Assembly: GCA_947247005.1 (NCBI GenBank)
Contig: OX365944.1
Location: 58,758,096-58,822,095 of the forward strand
Direction: 5' to 3'
DNA: 64,000 nt
Source of the DNA: Spisula solida
Taxonomy: Eukaryota > Mollusca > Bivalvia > Venerida > Mactridae
The position numbers were made by a program, and so were the translations under genes. Shown piece by piece: positions 26,403-40,100 of this stretch (within the stretch, counting starts at the first letter, position 1; each line of letters begins with the position of its first letter). The notes beneath the pieces are model-generated. The model searched no databases. It saw only the letters and a list, made by a program, of their open reading frames with translations, and was not told the DNA's origin.

Positions 26403-28385
26403 CAAGTCTACAGATTACAATATAAGAACTTGTAGATCATACATAGGTAGATATCTTAAGGTTAACACATTATCAAGGTTAAAACATTGTAACATTTAGT
26501 TTAACATTGTGATCAGCATACAGACATACAGGCAACAAATACATCATATACAACATTTTATCATTTCTACAACACACCATTGATTACATCTTTCAATTAA
26601 ATGTCTTCATTGATGTCAATTAATCTCACGATGTTTCTCAGCCATTTTGTAGACACAATGTAGCCACTATGAACAATGTGATACCTATCATTATATTTTT
26701 TTTTCATACTAATGAGTCATAATTGGCTAGCCAAGTCGCCGAGATGCCGTCAAAGCAGGCACCAGGACTAGTAATTTTATGTAAAAACCTAACAACAGGA
26801 GACTGTAGAGAAATTAACATTTTACTGAAGAAGGAGAATAAAACAAACCTATGATTGTGATAATAATTAACCAAGTTTTGATGATAAATATGTTTTATAT
26901 TCATACAAATATGATGAGACATAATGTGATGAGTACTGGTAGTAAAAGACCATCCTTCTACTATATCTTGTATTATCTCCTAGTTTTTTACAGTAAAATC
27001 ATTGATTTTATGGGGTCGTGAATGTGGGGATTTCCAAAAGATTGTGAAGAAACCCTTAAATATATTAATTATCATGCATTTCAGAAGTGGATACATAAGA
27101 GGAGATTTGATTTTTGGTCTTACATTCCTCCACAAAATGGATTAACATTACTGTTTCAGGAATACTAGTTGTTTTATAGTATATGTACAATTTATACGTG
27201 ATTATACGCTATATTTGGGACAACCCACGTACAACAACACATTGTTTTCACTAATTGTTTCAAAGGTTGACAGAATGTAGTACAGAAACATCTCTCCGTA
27301 GATTAACGAACCCATCAGAGATTCCATCATGAATATAAATATACCAATAGCATGTCAAAGCTTACTAAACAACTATCAATGGAGAATAAGAAAGCCTGCA
27401 ATGTAACCTCAGAGTGTATTACTGCACGATAATTTGAGGTCATCAATATCCATTGATATTAGCAAATCGTGGTAATTAAAAATACATTTTAGCAATAATT
27501 AATGAAGAATAATTACTGTAAGTAGGAAATTGTTTTTAAATTATTCAGTTAACAAAAGAGTAAACACATAAAATTAGCCTCGTATTAATTCATTGACAAA
27601 TGGAGCATTACTGATGTGAACTGTCACAATCATACTTAAGTCCACAAAATGGTTACATTCCATTGCCAGAGAAAGCTGTAGCACCTTTTTGCGGGAAAGT
27701 CACAACTTTAACCAAAATTACTGGAGGTAAGACTGGGCCATCCATGGTGTGTTACTAAGTTTTTGACTCCAAGTGGCCTACTATCGAACTATATGTAGAT
27801 TTTACAAAGACAAGAATTGTGGCAATGTTTCATAAAGAACATCATAAAGTGTCAACAAGGTTTTAGTTCTATTTGGCCTAGCAACCAAGGGATGAGCATT
27901 GAAACAGTTGTACTATTATACAATAAGAAACCTATAATTACATGGCCATACCAGTCATGTTGGTTAATTCACCAGTATCATAGTAGAAAACAACAAACAA
28001 CAACATGTTGTGATCTATAATGAACCATGTTTTAACAGGAAGATTTTGTTTGTGTTTGAACCTCCTGGAAAAGTCATCTAATTTAATGGTGATTGTAATG
28101 AAGCGTTTTATGTGCGTTTTATATCTGCCTTCACAAGCAAACTGGTGCCAAACAACATATATATGAGAATATACAAAACATATAACAGCGTTAACATCTA
28201 CTGACAGCTCAGTATTTCAGTTATAGCATCTTTGTTGTTAGTTGCACACTGCCTTCTGCCCTTGCACAACATTAAGGATTTCGAGCCATCTTACTTATGT
28301 AGCTCTATAACGTTACTTTTTGATGATAAACTCAACACAGAAAGCAAAGTTTAGGGCATTAACTCTGTTATTACTCATAATTCAG
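26403..28385. other. no gene seen
   Basis: AT-rich sequence without supportable exons, RNAs or arrays. Confidence 0.4.
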
Positions 28386-28387
28386 CT

Positions 28388-28644
28388 AGAGCCTGTTGCC
28401 TATACCTAATGAGTGCTTTCTTGTGCAACGGAGTGCTTCGGTAGCGCTCAATCATAGTGCTTTGCTGTGCAACGGTCTAGATCTGCTATCCACGAGCGCT
28501 AATCTGCTATTCGCAAGCGCTCGTCGGTAGCATATAATTTTTTCACTGCGTCCGCTATGTAGGGATTTTTTTAGGCAAGCCATGTCATAACATAGCACTA
28601 TCAAGGACTTGGTAGCGCTTTAGTTAGGCAACTCATGCAGGCTC
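28388..28644. mobile_element. possible MITE with imperfect terminal inverted repeats
   Basis: The left end 'gagcctgttgcctatacc' and the inverted right end 'gagcctgcatgagttgccta' match apart from a 5-base insertion. The interior repeats 'gtgcaacggtcta/gagtgct' and 'gagcgct' motifs. No clear target duplication was found, so this is tentative. Confidence 0.4.
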
Positions 28645-30492
28645 CTGATGTCAATACAGAACACTATAGTATTGCCAAGCACTGGGATTATTTACGAAGT
28701 CCCTTCCACTTCACTTAAGTGCTTACGGTGAGCTATTTGGGTCATTGCCTGTCTATTGTCTATCACCTGTCAATTGCTGCAACCATTTTATGTTGAGCTA
28801 CATCTACGCATGGAGAAAGTTGATTATCTAACTGAACACCACTGTTTTCAACCTATTAATGCATGAACAAAGCTTCTGATTACAAATTATCCTGTCAATA
28901 CCTTCATATATTATTTATATCTAGCCGTAAAAAAGTGCTATTGACACATTATACCTAACAATATGGTGCGACGTAAGAAACAGATAATACTGCAGTCAAA
29001 CACCTATCAGATCATCAACTAGACAAAGTAATGGTTCAATCAACACCACAGTACCTGATCACTAAGCTGATGTATGTACATTTATATTTAATTAATTTCA
29101 AATTAGAGATATTTGAAGTAAGCCAATCAAAAATATATCTTGTGCGATTTCAGCACAATGAAAAAGTGTGTGGCAATAGACAACAAGAACAACTAACCAC
29201 TGGTGAGCTAACAGTTTAACAGAGACTCCTCAGATTCCATTCAGCATACCTGATGGCATTTCAAACAGTAGCAGTAATGGACAAGTAACTTGAAGTTATA
29301 GGTACAATTAAACTATAACCAATCTGCCAAAGCTGTGCAACAGGATACAACACACACCGTTTTACTTGCAAAAATGTGTGAAGGTATACGAAGAAATATT
29401 ATAACCTAAAAACCCGAAATAGTACAATGATTCCTCTCTTGGTCGACATTTATCAAAGACTTGGCTGAACAGGAAAAATGCTCCCTTAATATAAGTGGCA
29501 ATCTGTTTTTAAGAAACATTATAAGAAGACAAATGGACAATACAAGGGGGTGATGCAGTATAAAAAGATAGATAGAATACAAACACTAAATATCCACAGT
29601 TATAATGGGTCAAACAGTTATGAACAAGAAGTTTTTAACTTTTGAAATCTACTTTTAGATCTTGTGGCATATGCAACCATAATTTATTCCTGATAAATTT
29701 TGTCAACAATATGTTCAGTGGTTTAGGACATGTTACAGGAAATACAAATGTATGCATGCTGCAGGACGCACATCAGAGTAAAAAAAATCGTGTTTCTTTA
29801 AATAATTGAGCAGATAAAAGTGACTATGTCACGCTAACACTTGACATTGAATGTGATTATGCAGTCCCTAAAACTACTAGAAGTGTATTACTGAGAACTT
29901 CAGAACCATAAAATCAAGGTTCTCACGCCAAATAAAAAACCCTAATCAAAATGAAGACAGTGACGAAAATAAAATGCATGTAATTACACGCTAATAGTAC
30001 TCCAGTCTAATCAATGTCACTCAGTGCAGCTCTAAACTTCAAGTATCAATAAAATGGAAATTGAAATAAAAACAATCAATTATTTAACACACTTAATTTA
30101 AAGAAAATTACAATACTAAGAATGGCAGTAAAACACAAAATGACTCATATAACCAATTACCAATTTGTATTGTTACCTATTGATCTTTAAAATTTATAAT
30201 TGGAACCTAGAAATGGAGATTTTAACTTTTTTTAAAGGCACTCTGAGAGAACTTTTAAGAATTCAAAATTTTTAATTGAAGTAATAGTTTGCACCAATGA
30301 ATTGCTTTCACACAATCATACAGAGATTACCATGGTATTGTTTTATCAAAGCACTTACGAAAATCTTAAACTTAAAATCTTAATTTAAATTCCTCATATA
30401 ATGCTTGTAACAACTACAAATCCAAGGCAAGAGAATAGATATTGTTTATACGAGTTCATTGTTTGAATCATTCTTGATATTGCATATTCCTT
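28645..30492. other. no gene seen
   Basis: AT-rich sequence, nothing supportable. Confidence 0.4.
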
Positions 30493-30494
30493 TA

Positions 30495-30668
30495 CAGTCA
30501 GATCACGATACAACGACACTGTTTGTTTCCAAGAGAAATGTCATTGTAATGAATATGTCAGTATAATGAATTGATAAAAAGAGCATTTCAATACTTTTGT
30601 CCCCAAATTTGATGTCAGTATAATGAATTTGACAGTATATCGGGTGTCGTTATATCGAGATCTGACTG
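30495..30668. mobile_element. 174-bp MITE, Tc1/mariner/pogo type
   Basis: The left end CAGTCAGATCACGATACAAC is matched in inverted form by the right end 'gttatatcgagatctgactg', with TA on both sides (30,493-30,494 and 30,669-30,670). Inside, 'cagtataatgaatt' is repeated at about 30,560 and 30,615. Too short to encode a transposase. Confidence 0.8.
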
Positions 30669-31054
30669 TACCTCAATCTGTAGCAGTAAAAGAATTATAA
30701 AGAATTTAAATTTGAGCGCAAGTTTACAATTTCTGTAAGTGCTTTGATGAAACAGTACCAGGTCAGTTCACATTATCCTGACGCTGAGCCAACCAGCAGT
30801 TCTGGAACTAATGTCAACCTCATAATTATGCTGAGTATGTTCCAGCAAGGGAGATAACAACCAATACCATCGGTATGATGTTGCACTCTAGGAATTATGC
30901 CAGCAACCTCCCAATCTGGAACCTGACACACTAACAACACAAATTAAAGCATTATCATTTTACAAACAGTGGCTAACTGGAAAGTGCGAAATAGTGATCC
31001 CGAGGCACAGACCTATCTGCCTTCAAGAGACGATCCAAGGTAACTCGACATTAA

Positions 31055-31850
31055 ACAAGAGCACTGCCTTGTGGGTGCAGACCCTCACCTGATCATTGTC
31101 ACTGTAAAAAAGCCCATTACCCTTGCATAAAGTAGAGCAGTGTTATGAGTCTTGCTTAAAAAAGTGAGGTATTGATGGTGAAAAAAGGGGCAATAACTCT
31201 TGCAAAATGCTGATCAGAGTTATGGGTCATACTTGAAATGGTCAGGTGTTGATGGTAAACAGGTGTTGAAAGTTTCAAAGCAATAGCCCACATAGTGTAT
31301 GAGAAAAGTTGACCTAAACACAAACCTTAACCAAGGAATTGTCTAAGTCTAATAAGGGGCAATAACTCACGCAAAGTGCAGATCAGAGTTATGGTTTTTG
31401 CTTGACATGGTCAGGTATTGATGGTGAACAAGTGTTTAAAGTTTCAAAGCAATAGCCACGATAGTGTATGAGAAAAGTGGACCTAAACACAAAACTTAAC
31501 TAAGGAATTTTCTAAGTCCAATAAGGGGCAATAACTCATGCAAAACACAGATCAGAGTTATGTTCTTGTTTGACATGGTCAGGTATTGATGGTGAACAAG
31601 TGTTGAAAATTTCAAAGTAATAACTCTGATAGTTTAGGAGAAAAGTGGACCTAAACGCAAAACTTAACCAAGGCATTTTATTTTCTAAGTCCAAAAAGGG
31701 GCAATAATTCTTACAAAATGCAGATCAGAGTTATGGGTCTTGCTTTACAGGCTCAGGTTTTGATGGTATACTAGTGTTGCAAGTTTCAAAACAATAGCTT
31801 TGATAGTTTATGAAAAAAGCTTACCTAACACAAAACTTCACCATGCAATG
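31055..31850 (+). repeat. ~160-180 bp tandem units, bivalve 'gggcaataactc' family
   Basis: Four main units starting with 'aaggggcaataactc' near 31,195, 31,354, 31,533 and 31,696. Each continues with 'cagatcagagttatg', 'tgatggtgaacaagtgtt', 'agtttcaaagcaatagc' and 'acctaaacacaaaactt'. The array begins with 'aacaagagcactgccttg', a common start of this mollusc repeat. A diverged array of the same family lies at 60,570-61,605. Confidence 0.8.
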
Positions 31851-32545
31851 CCGACGAGGATCAAATGATGACAATAACTCATCTTTTTTTCAAAAATCAC
31901 AAGAGCTTAAAACAGTGTATTTTTTAAACTTCGTTTTGGGTCAAACTAGATACTGTATGGTTTACCATAAGTGGGCTTGGCTTATAATTGGCCAACATTC
32001 TTGCCTTTTGAAAACAATGTTACAACGTTTCAACTCCAGTGAGATATATAAGTTTATTTTATAACATACTTGACTGCAACCTTCTTAAGAAAATGAAACA
32101 ACTGTACTTTTCCAGAAAATCCGAAAGCTCATCCGGGCAAATTTTTTTGTCTGCAAAATGATTAAAGTTCATAAAATTCTACCAGAATTCAAACAGAATT
32201 TTAAATGCTACATTTTATGGGAAAGGAACACATTAAAAAGAACATAAACTGAACAGAAATAGAGAAAACACACACAGATTTAAAGACAAAAAATATAATT
32301 TTATTATTTTTGTGATCTCATAGTTTGGATGTAAAATCATGTTATAGTCCCCCTCGTTGTCATTATAGTCATTGCAATGAAATAAATGTCATTTTATCAA
32401 GAAATAGAAACATAAACAATACCTAAGCACATACCATAACAGCCATTCTAAACTAATTTTATCATTTACTTTCCAATTAATTTATTATTTATGTAATCCT
32501 ATAACCAAAGCAACAATTTGATGTTTCAAATTTTATGTGGAATTC
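31851..32545. other. no gene seen
   Basis: AT-rich, nothing supportable. Confidence 0.4.
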
Positions 32546-32549
32546 TCAC

Positions 32550-32900
32550 TTAACCCTTTACTCTATACACCTGAACACCATTCTGAGAAGAGATAAGCTA
32601 GAATATGTAATCATCTCATGCGCAGCTTTTTAGACAAATACCAAGAATTATCTTCCTTGATTTTATGGCCTGTAGGTATATGTTCAGTCAATATTGCCAT
32701 ACATAGATTGTCTCACCTCATTTAATACAAAAACCAAGAACGGCCTCCTTTGACTCTTTGTCTTGCTCAGTCCAGTGCTATAAATATAATATCTCTCCTC
32801 ATTTAGGACAACAATCAAGAGTGACCTCCCTTGAATCGGTGTCATGCTCAGTCCATTTCCATAAATGGATTGTCTCACTCTCAAATTGATCACATACAGT
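32550..32900 (+). repeat. dispersed repeat, copy 1 (partner at 35,026-35,290)
   Basis: Shares 'aacaccattctg', 'gatatgagctggaat'-like, 'catctcatg.gcagcttttt', 'atcaagaat.atct.ccttga' and repeated 'attgtctc.cct' modules with 35,026-35,290 in the same order. Each copy contains two or three internal ~75-bp modules ending in 'gtcttgctcagtcc' or 'gtcttgctgagccc'. Confidence 0.6.
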
Positions 32901-33387
32901 ACTTTGATTCTACTGCTATAATACACTCTGCATGCATTTCTAAAGGAAAGCACCACTCACATACCCAACAGAATAAAATAAGTGCTAGTCCACAGAATTT
33001 ATATACAGTGTATGACAAAAAAGCTGCATCCTAGAGGTTTTTACCATGTGAACACAGCTGAGTAACCATACATTAACCAGTAGTGACAAGGCAAGACTCA
33101 TAAATTGCTAGCAGAGCATTGATGCTGCAAGTATTCTCTTACCAATCTACAACTTTATCTTACCCTTCCTAACATTACTCAATGTTCCATGAACAACAAA
33201 CTCTTTGATCAACAAAACAATAACATAGATTCTCTGTCATTTAGCTTTAATCTTAACAAATCATCTATAGCTTACAAAACTCATAAAAATGGTTGTTAAC
33301 ATGGCTGAGACGTCTCACAAAAAACTATAGCAAACAAATGACATGGCATTTAGTTGTTTGAACTATATGCAGTGTGCCAGAATGTGC

Positions 33388-33935
33388 ATGATACACGTGT
33401 GTGCTAGCAATGTGTCATCTAAGGACATTATACATGTGTGTGCTAGCAATGTGTCATCTAAGGACAGTATACATGTATGTGTTAGCAATGTGTCATCTAA
33501 GGACATTATACATGTGTGTGCAAGCAATGTGTCATCTAAGGACAGTATACATGTGTGTGCTAGCAATGTGTCATCTAAGGACAGTATACATGTGTGTGCT
33601 AGCAATGTGTCATCTAAGGACAGTATACATGTGTGTGCCAGCAATGTGTCATCTAAGGACAGTATACATGTGTGTGCTAGCAATGTGTCATCTAAGGACA
33701 GTATACATGTGTGTGCTAGCAATGTGTCATCTAAGGACAGTATACATGTGTGTGCTAGCAATGTGTCATCTAAGGACAGTATACATGTGTGTGCTAGCAA
33801 TGTGTCATCTAAGGACAGTATACATGTATGTGCTAGCAATGTGTCATCTAAGGACATTATACATGTATGTGCTAGCAATGTGTCATCTAAGGACAGTATA
33901 CATGTGTGTGCCAGCAATGTGTCATCTAAGGACAT
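33388..33935. repeat. 39-bp minisatellite, 14 copies
   Basis: Unit 'gtgtgtgctagcaatgtgtc' + 'atctaaggacagtatacat', period exactly 39 bp, very uniform, with variants 'attatacatg' and 'gtgtgccagc'. It contains alternating purine-pyrimidine 'gtatacatgtgtgtgc' in each unit. Since 39 is divisible by 3, three frames remain open across the array. These are repetition artefacts, not proteins. Confidence 0.95.
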
Positions 33936-34111
33936 ACAAGCTCTTGTTTAGTGTGGCACACACAAATTGCATCTCAGCTGTGTTTTACCAACATTTTGGC
34001 CTCACTGAGAGCCAGACCTTTTTACACATGCTGCCACTCCCCTAAAACTAAAATAGTCAGAAGCACATTTGACTACTTGTCTTTCATAGTAAATTATTTA
34101 AAATCTTTACA

Positions 34112-34215
34112 GCAATTTATTTCGAATTGATTGTGAAACAAGTTCTACATCTTTTATGAACCCTTCTCTACACCTCATTCCTGATGGTATCTATTGCCAA
34201 GAGCGTAGGAGAGAA
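34112..34215 (+). repeat. SINE-associated repeat fragment (partner at 60,290-60,385)
   Basis: 'attgtgaaacaagtt', 'cacctcattcctgatg' and 'atc.attgcca' occur here and at 60,290-60,385 in the same order. At the latter site they abut a dimeric tRNA-like SINE head, suggesting the fragment is the body or tail of that SINE family. Confidence 0.55.
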
Positions 34216-35020
34216 GACGTTTTTATTCTGAGTGTCAAGAAGGATAAAACACTCAGTACTATTTTTATTTTGTCTCTTGCTACTACGACATTCCACCAGC
34301 TCTCTTTCTCAAAGAAGAATAATGACGCACAACAAATGTTATGTTTCATGTATTCATTAGTACTTGCATGTATAATACACATATCTACAATAGTGTACTT
34401 GATCATCCATAGGTTACATAACAGCATAATGACATCACTGAGCGCCCAATATTAACTGCAGACACAAATAATGTGTGTCCTAAAGAGTATAAAGAAGCTG
34501 AAAATGTACAGAAAGTACAAAGTCAGCAATTCCCTAAAGATCCGTGTTTTGTTATCTGCAGCTCAAAGATAATTACTGGAGCATCCAATTTAAGTAATCA
34601 ACATTAATTAAATGATACAATGGAAGCGAGTATGTGGGTTGGAATTACTAAGTAGAACCAAGATAGTATTGAAGGGTGTATAGTAATAGGAGAAGTGGTG
34701 TTTTAGTGATGTAATTGATATATTATACACCAGTAACACCATGGCCCGCAGCAAGCACTTGCAACCATGCTCTTAATATAGAAGTAGCCCACTTTCTAAA
34801 AACAATTCCAATTAAAACCCCCAGTACAAATTATACTTGAAAATGTTAAATGTCTATTGTCACAGCTGCATTAATCATATAATGTCTTACTCCAGGACTT
34901 TTAAGTATATTTTAGAGGATGTTAAAAGCATTAATGTTGTCTGGTACATTCTTTATTAGTATGCAGATAGCCTAGTTTGTAGACAGTTTCCATGTATTCC
35001 TTCGATTATATATACGTTTA
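34216..35020. other. no gene seen
   Basis: AT-rich spacer, nothing supportable. Confidence 0.4.
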
Positions 35021-35025
35021 AAGGT

Positions 35026-35290
35026 TAAGCCACTTACTTCATACACTCCAACACCATTCTGGTTAGATATGAGCTGGAATGTGTTTACATCTCATGTGCA
35101 GCTTTTTGTGTCAAATATCAAGAATGATCTCCCTTGATAAGATGTCTTGTAAATATATTTCTCTAATTGGATTGTCTCCCCTACATACCAGATTTTATGA
35201 TAAACATTAACAATGATCTCCCTTAATGAAATGTCTTGCTGAGCCCATTTATGTATAGTTGAATTGTCTCCTTCTCCAAATACAAAATTG
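35026..35290 (+). repeat. dispersed repeat, copy 2 (partner at 32,550-32,900)
   Basis: Same ordered modules as the 32,550 copy: 'acaccattctggttagatat', 'tctcatgtgcagctttttg', 'atgatctcccttgataa', 'ggattgtctccc', 'atgatctcccttaatgaa', 'tgtcttgctgagccc'. Confidence 0.6.
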
Positions 35291-35351
35291 TAAAACAATT
35301 GATAATGAACATGGGCTATGGGCGTGAATTAATGTTCATGTATATGGATAA

Positions 35352-35800
35352 GCGGATTTAGCTCAGTGGTAACGCACTGGGCTGTCAATCCAGAGGTCGT
35401 GGGTTCCAACCCTGGCATCGGAACTTGACATTTCAGAAATATCTATAATATTTCCCGCTATATCTGGCCGTGTGGTCTGCAAAGTATCTGGAAGTGCCAG
35501 GAAGCTGCGACCGGTGCTATACACCAGGCACATTAAAGAACCAGGCTGTCTGTTCGAAATAAGAACTAGGCGCACTTCTGCAGCGCCGGACATGCCCGTA
35601 TCTAATGTCTCTCTCCCTACAGGGGCTTTCTCAGTTTTTCCATCTGGTCAGATCATGCGGTATCTGCACTGGTAGAGGATGCACCTGCGCCCTTGTGGCT
35701 GCAACACAATAAGCTGCAACACAATAATGTAAAGTGCCTTTGAACGTGCGTCACATGAAAAGGGCGCTATATAAATCTGGTATATTTATTTATTTATATT
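35352..35800 (+). mobile_element. tRNA-derived SINE (mollusc V-SINE/Meta-SINE type)
   Basis: The head at 35,352-35,421 is tRNA-like: A-box 'tagctcagtggtaacgc', anticodon arm 'ctggg-ctgtcaa-tccag' (anticodon GTC, Asp-like), and B-box 'gggttccaaccc'. The 5' and 3' acceptor strands pair poorly, so this is not a functional tRNA gene. The body holds 'aagaaccaggctgtctgttc' and 'gcgaccggtgctatacacca', conserved in bivalve SINEs. The 3' end 'gggcgctatataaatctggt' followed by TTTA repeats is a typical LINE-matched SINE tail. It may belong to a mollusc V-SINE such as RUDI; I could not compare it. Confidence 0.85.
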
Positions 35801-36620
35801 TTGTGTAAAGAGTTCAAAACCATACAGAGACTAGGGATCATACCTATAATTTTCCATTCAGGATGAGGACACAACATGTATATATTATAAGACCAGCAGA
35901 GACAATGCCTCTATCTTTCACATATACAGCAGTTCACTGCAACTCAAACTCATAATCATTACAAAACAAAAACAAAAAAATGATAATATAAAGATTTATG
36001 ACAACAATTTAAAATGAGATATTATCCCAAAGCAAGGATATAAGAGAAAATACCCGAATTAAAGTACCAAACAGATACAACTATAAGAATACAGAACCAG
36101 AATCCTACAATTATTCTAACATAACTGGAGTTCACTTCCATAGATTTATATCATATATTCACCATATATCATGCATCTGGCACATTCATTAAATTGTATT
36201 ATTGCCTCATTTATTCATGGATGTCTTAATACTCCCAGCATATCTGGCAGTAATGCATCATAAAAAGGGCGACATACCCCCATAACCTCTGCTATAACTA
36301 TTGACCTGCAGCCTTTTTCTATCTCCAAAACAGAAGAATTATCTGCTTCAAGAGGCAAACTGTCTACAGTATCTAACAGAACGAAATGTAGGGTCTGCTG
36401 TGTTGAATTTAAGATGGATGATTAGAGGCAGACAGTCAAGTAGTTAGAATAAAACCACTACATTAGATGGTAGAATACAACATGGGACATCTAAAGAAGC
36501 ACAGAACATCAAAACACACTCCACAGACCCTACAGGAATAGACTGCTTGAGATTTGTATGAGAGAGAGAACTACACTAACAAGTGGGGTATATAACAGAC
36601 TGATTCACTCATATCAAGCT
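35801..36620. other. no gene seen
   Basis: AT-rich sequence, nothing supportable. Confidence 0.4.
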
Positions 36621-36627
36621 TCCCACA

Positions 36628-37175
36628 GACTGTACTTTCTTCCCACAGACCATGCTGTCTTCCCACAGACCATGCTGTCTTCCCACAGACCGTGCTGTCT
36701 TCCCACAGACCATGCTGTCTTCCCACAGACCGTGCTGTCTTCCCACAGACCGTGCTGTCTTCCCACAGACCATGCTGTCTTCCCACAGACCATGCTGTCT
36801 TCCCACAGCCAGCTTCCCACAGACATGATGCTCCAAGTCTTTCACAACTTCCCACAGACCATGCTGTCTCCCCATAGCTACCTTCCCACAGACATGATGC
36901 TCCAAACCTCACACAACTTCCCACAGACATGATGCTCGAAACCTCACACAACTTCCCACGGACATGATGCTCCAAACCTCACACAACATCCCACAGACAT
37001 GATGCTCCAAACCTCACACAACATCCCACAGACCATGCTGTCTCCCCATAGCTGAAGCTTCCCACAGACATGATGCTCCAAACCTCACACAACATCCCAC
37101 AGACCATGCTGTCTCCCCATAGCTGAAGCTTCCCACAGACATGATGCTTCAAACCTCACACAACATCCCACAGAC
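36628..37175. repeat. 20-bp minisatellite passing into ~71-bp units
   Basis: First part (to about 36,810): about nine copies of 'tcttcccacagaccatgctg', period 20 bp. Second part: 'cttcccacagacatgatgct' + 'ccaaacctcacacaac' units, then higher-order units near 71 bp containing 'catgctgtctccccatagct'. All share the 'cccacagac' core, so the longer unit probably grew from the shorter one. Confidence 0.9.
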
Positions 37176-40100
37176 AGTGCTGTCTCCCAGCAGCAATCCT
37201 CCGACCTTACTGTCTCTCTCTTTCCATATCTCCCAGTTCTGGCTAGAACCAAAGGCTCCTGATAACTAGATAAATTGCACAGATAGTGGCCCTGTACAAA
37301 TCCTATTTTCTACCCCATTAACCCGTGAGATTATGGCAGTTTTTTACAGCCATACTTTCATATATTATAGATGCAAGTGTAGAATATATAGAGAGATTTA
37401 TTGAAGCACTGACAGAGTACACCTGATGTGACATACACAAATCATCCCCTGTAACCATAGTGATAAATGATACATCTCCTCCTACAGACATACCGAAGGG
37501 ACGCAGGTGATAATTTAAATACAACAAAAGATAATTATTCTGTGACTTCTGAATGTACCCGCAATTATTTAATTAATTCCATTTATACCAGCAATTATTT
37601 TAATTAATTCCATTATTTTTTTCCGCAACTGCCTTACATTTTTCTAATCATAAATGTTTTAAACATCACGTTTGACATCAAAATGGTTACACAACAAATT
37701 TGAATTGCTTGGAAAATTGAGTCAGATATTTATTTACATACTGCTTAAGTAAGGATTCATGCACCATTCCCCTAGCAACCTATAAACATATTTCTTTAAA
37801 CTGTATGCCCTATTATAATGCAACATGTCCTGCTTGTCTAAGACTATTCCTGATTGTATGAAACTAGAATAATTGTAACCTCCCCCCCCCCTTTGAATCC
37901 CTCCAAGTTTTTTAAGAGATTTTCTGTGACCCTCATCAATTTGACAACTTCAAAACCATTCTAGAAAGGATAAGTAGTAGGTTTCAGAACTCTCAGAATG
38001 TGACTTTTCTACATGAAAATCATAAAGCAAACTTCACTTCATTTAAAACAAAGTGAAATATAAAATAAAATTAATAGATTTATAGTCCAACTACAATAAT
38101 AGACTCACTCCCCTCGACTTCTTCAAGTGTACAAACTGTGATACATCAACCCACAAAATGATGTAATAATGACAAATAATCACAGTTACAATATTTATAA
38201 TTATTGTTACACTCTAAACATTTCTCCCATGTAGGTAACCCTCATTATATAAAATAACAAGAAATAAAATTCATGTAACAACTCATAAAAAACCTCCCAG
38301 ATTTTAACAAATTAATCAGTCCCAGAGGTGGTGGTATGCGAATGAAATACAGGAGAAATCCTCAGGGTAGAAAATACAGGGCAGAATTTTAATGGTGGCG
38401 AGGTAAAATCATAATAATAATCATATTGACGTAAAACTTGAAGCTTTAAAAGCCATAAAATTCCTGACTTTTACTATCAGGTTGCTATTTCAGTATCTCC
38501 TGAAGCGGCTTCTTCCTATCATACCTGTTAACCCCAAAATTAATGACATTTAAATGAATTGCCAATGTAAAAAACCTCAACGAATCAATGGTGTCAATTA
38601 TAAATATTATCTGTAAAAAAAATTTAACAAGGAACATACAGCTTGGTGAAAAGCAAGGAAAGGCATGATGAAACTGTAATTCACACTATTAATAATCAGT
38701 TTATGTAATCAGCAAAAGAATATTATCACCAAGTGCTACTCTTCACCTTTAGAGTAGCAAATTTTACTCTTCACCCATGGAGAAGCAAATAGCAGAAATA
38801 TAATCATCATATAACATAATCTAATCATCAATCTGAAAGATGAAAGCCCTGTACAGAATGAAATCCTGTTAGTATGTGACCTTCATTATGAAGATTTCAC
38901 TTAGAGATAAACTTTCAAACACATCTATCATGTAACCAAGGAATCATGATTTCAAAGAAAATGTGAAAATTGTGGCAGCTAAACCTGCTCTGGTGTCAAG
39001 TGGCTATGGATTATTCACTGTATGATATAATACTGCTGCTGAGTGTAGTGTACAGAAGTCAAGGGCTGTAATAAGAGCCCTAATCGGATTCTAATAAAAC
39101 AACTGCAATTGACAAACACAGATTCATTTTCACCTTGGACAAATCAACTACAGATGTTTTTGTGTTAGAAGTAAATTTCACAATAAACAATTTTTTTCCA
39201 AATCATTGGAACATGGGTAGATGAGAAAGTGAGGTTTATTTATTCAAGTGACAAAGCAACAATCAACGAAATACGAACTTTCAAGCTTCTATAAGAATTA
39301 CAATATAAAGTCAATCAACTATATTGATAAAGCCTGATCAAGCATAAGCTAATTTAACCTCAAAGAAAATAACACTTTTCTGAATTCATCACATTTATCA
39401 GCATGCCTGGGTTTCAACATCACCATGGCAATATTTTCAAGAACTTATATTTAGAATTCATCATTAAATAATACAAAACCAATCTAAAACTTGATGATGC
39501 TGGCAGAATTTACAGCCCCCTATTCAATGGCATTAACAGTTAGATACATAACTTTCCATTTACCAGAAAATGTCTTACAGATACTTGACATGTTAAATAA
39601 TTGTAATTTATAATAGAGTCTAAATGTCATACTGATATTTCATCTTGAAAAAATCTTAATTAGAGATGTTCTGTGGAAAGGGAGCAGGTGCATAGGACAC
39701 GACTGATACATAGCAACCTATTGATTTCAATAAATTTTGTACCAATGTATATTTTTACACCCAATTTCCTGTAGAGTACTGGTTCTGCAACTGACATCTA
39801 TTGGCTGTAAATAAAGTCTTATTGGGGTATTCAATGGTCCAAAATAAAGTCTTGTAGTTTGTATTACAATATTTCAGATTGATCCAGAAGCAAGCTCTGT
39901 AATATATATCCATCCCTCTAGCCACCTTGTTGATGTCATTTATCTACACAAGGGTATGAGAGAAGAGTGTTTCCTCATTCTTAAGGATATGAGTCGCAAG
40001 CAAAGGAAAACTGGTACAATATTTATTTCAATTTTGATTTGATGTGACAAGGGAACCAGTCCTAACCACTGGAATTAATCATGTTTTTTTAACCATGCTG

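Noticed and set aside
25319..26499. Long overlapping frames on both strands (up to 173 codons)
   Set aside because: The 54-bp unit is a multiple of three, so one stop-free unit keeps several frames open. The unit is tRNA-like, not coding.
33343..34045. Three overlapping frames of about 190-214 codons
   Set aside because: Product of the 39-bp array. Both strands are open and composition is purely periodic.
35352..35421. Functional tRNA-Asp gene
   Set aside because: A- and B-boxes and an Asp-like anticodon are present, but the acceptor strands pair poorly and a SINE body and tail follow directly.
36558..36975. Frames over the 20-bp array
   Set aside because: Repeat artefact on both strands.
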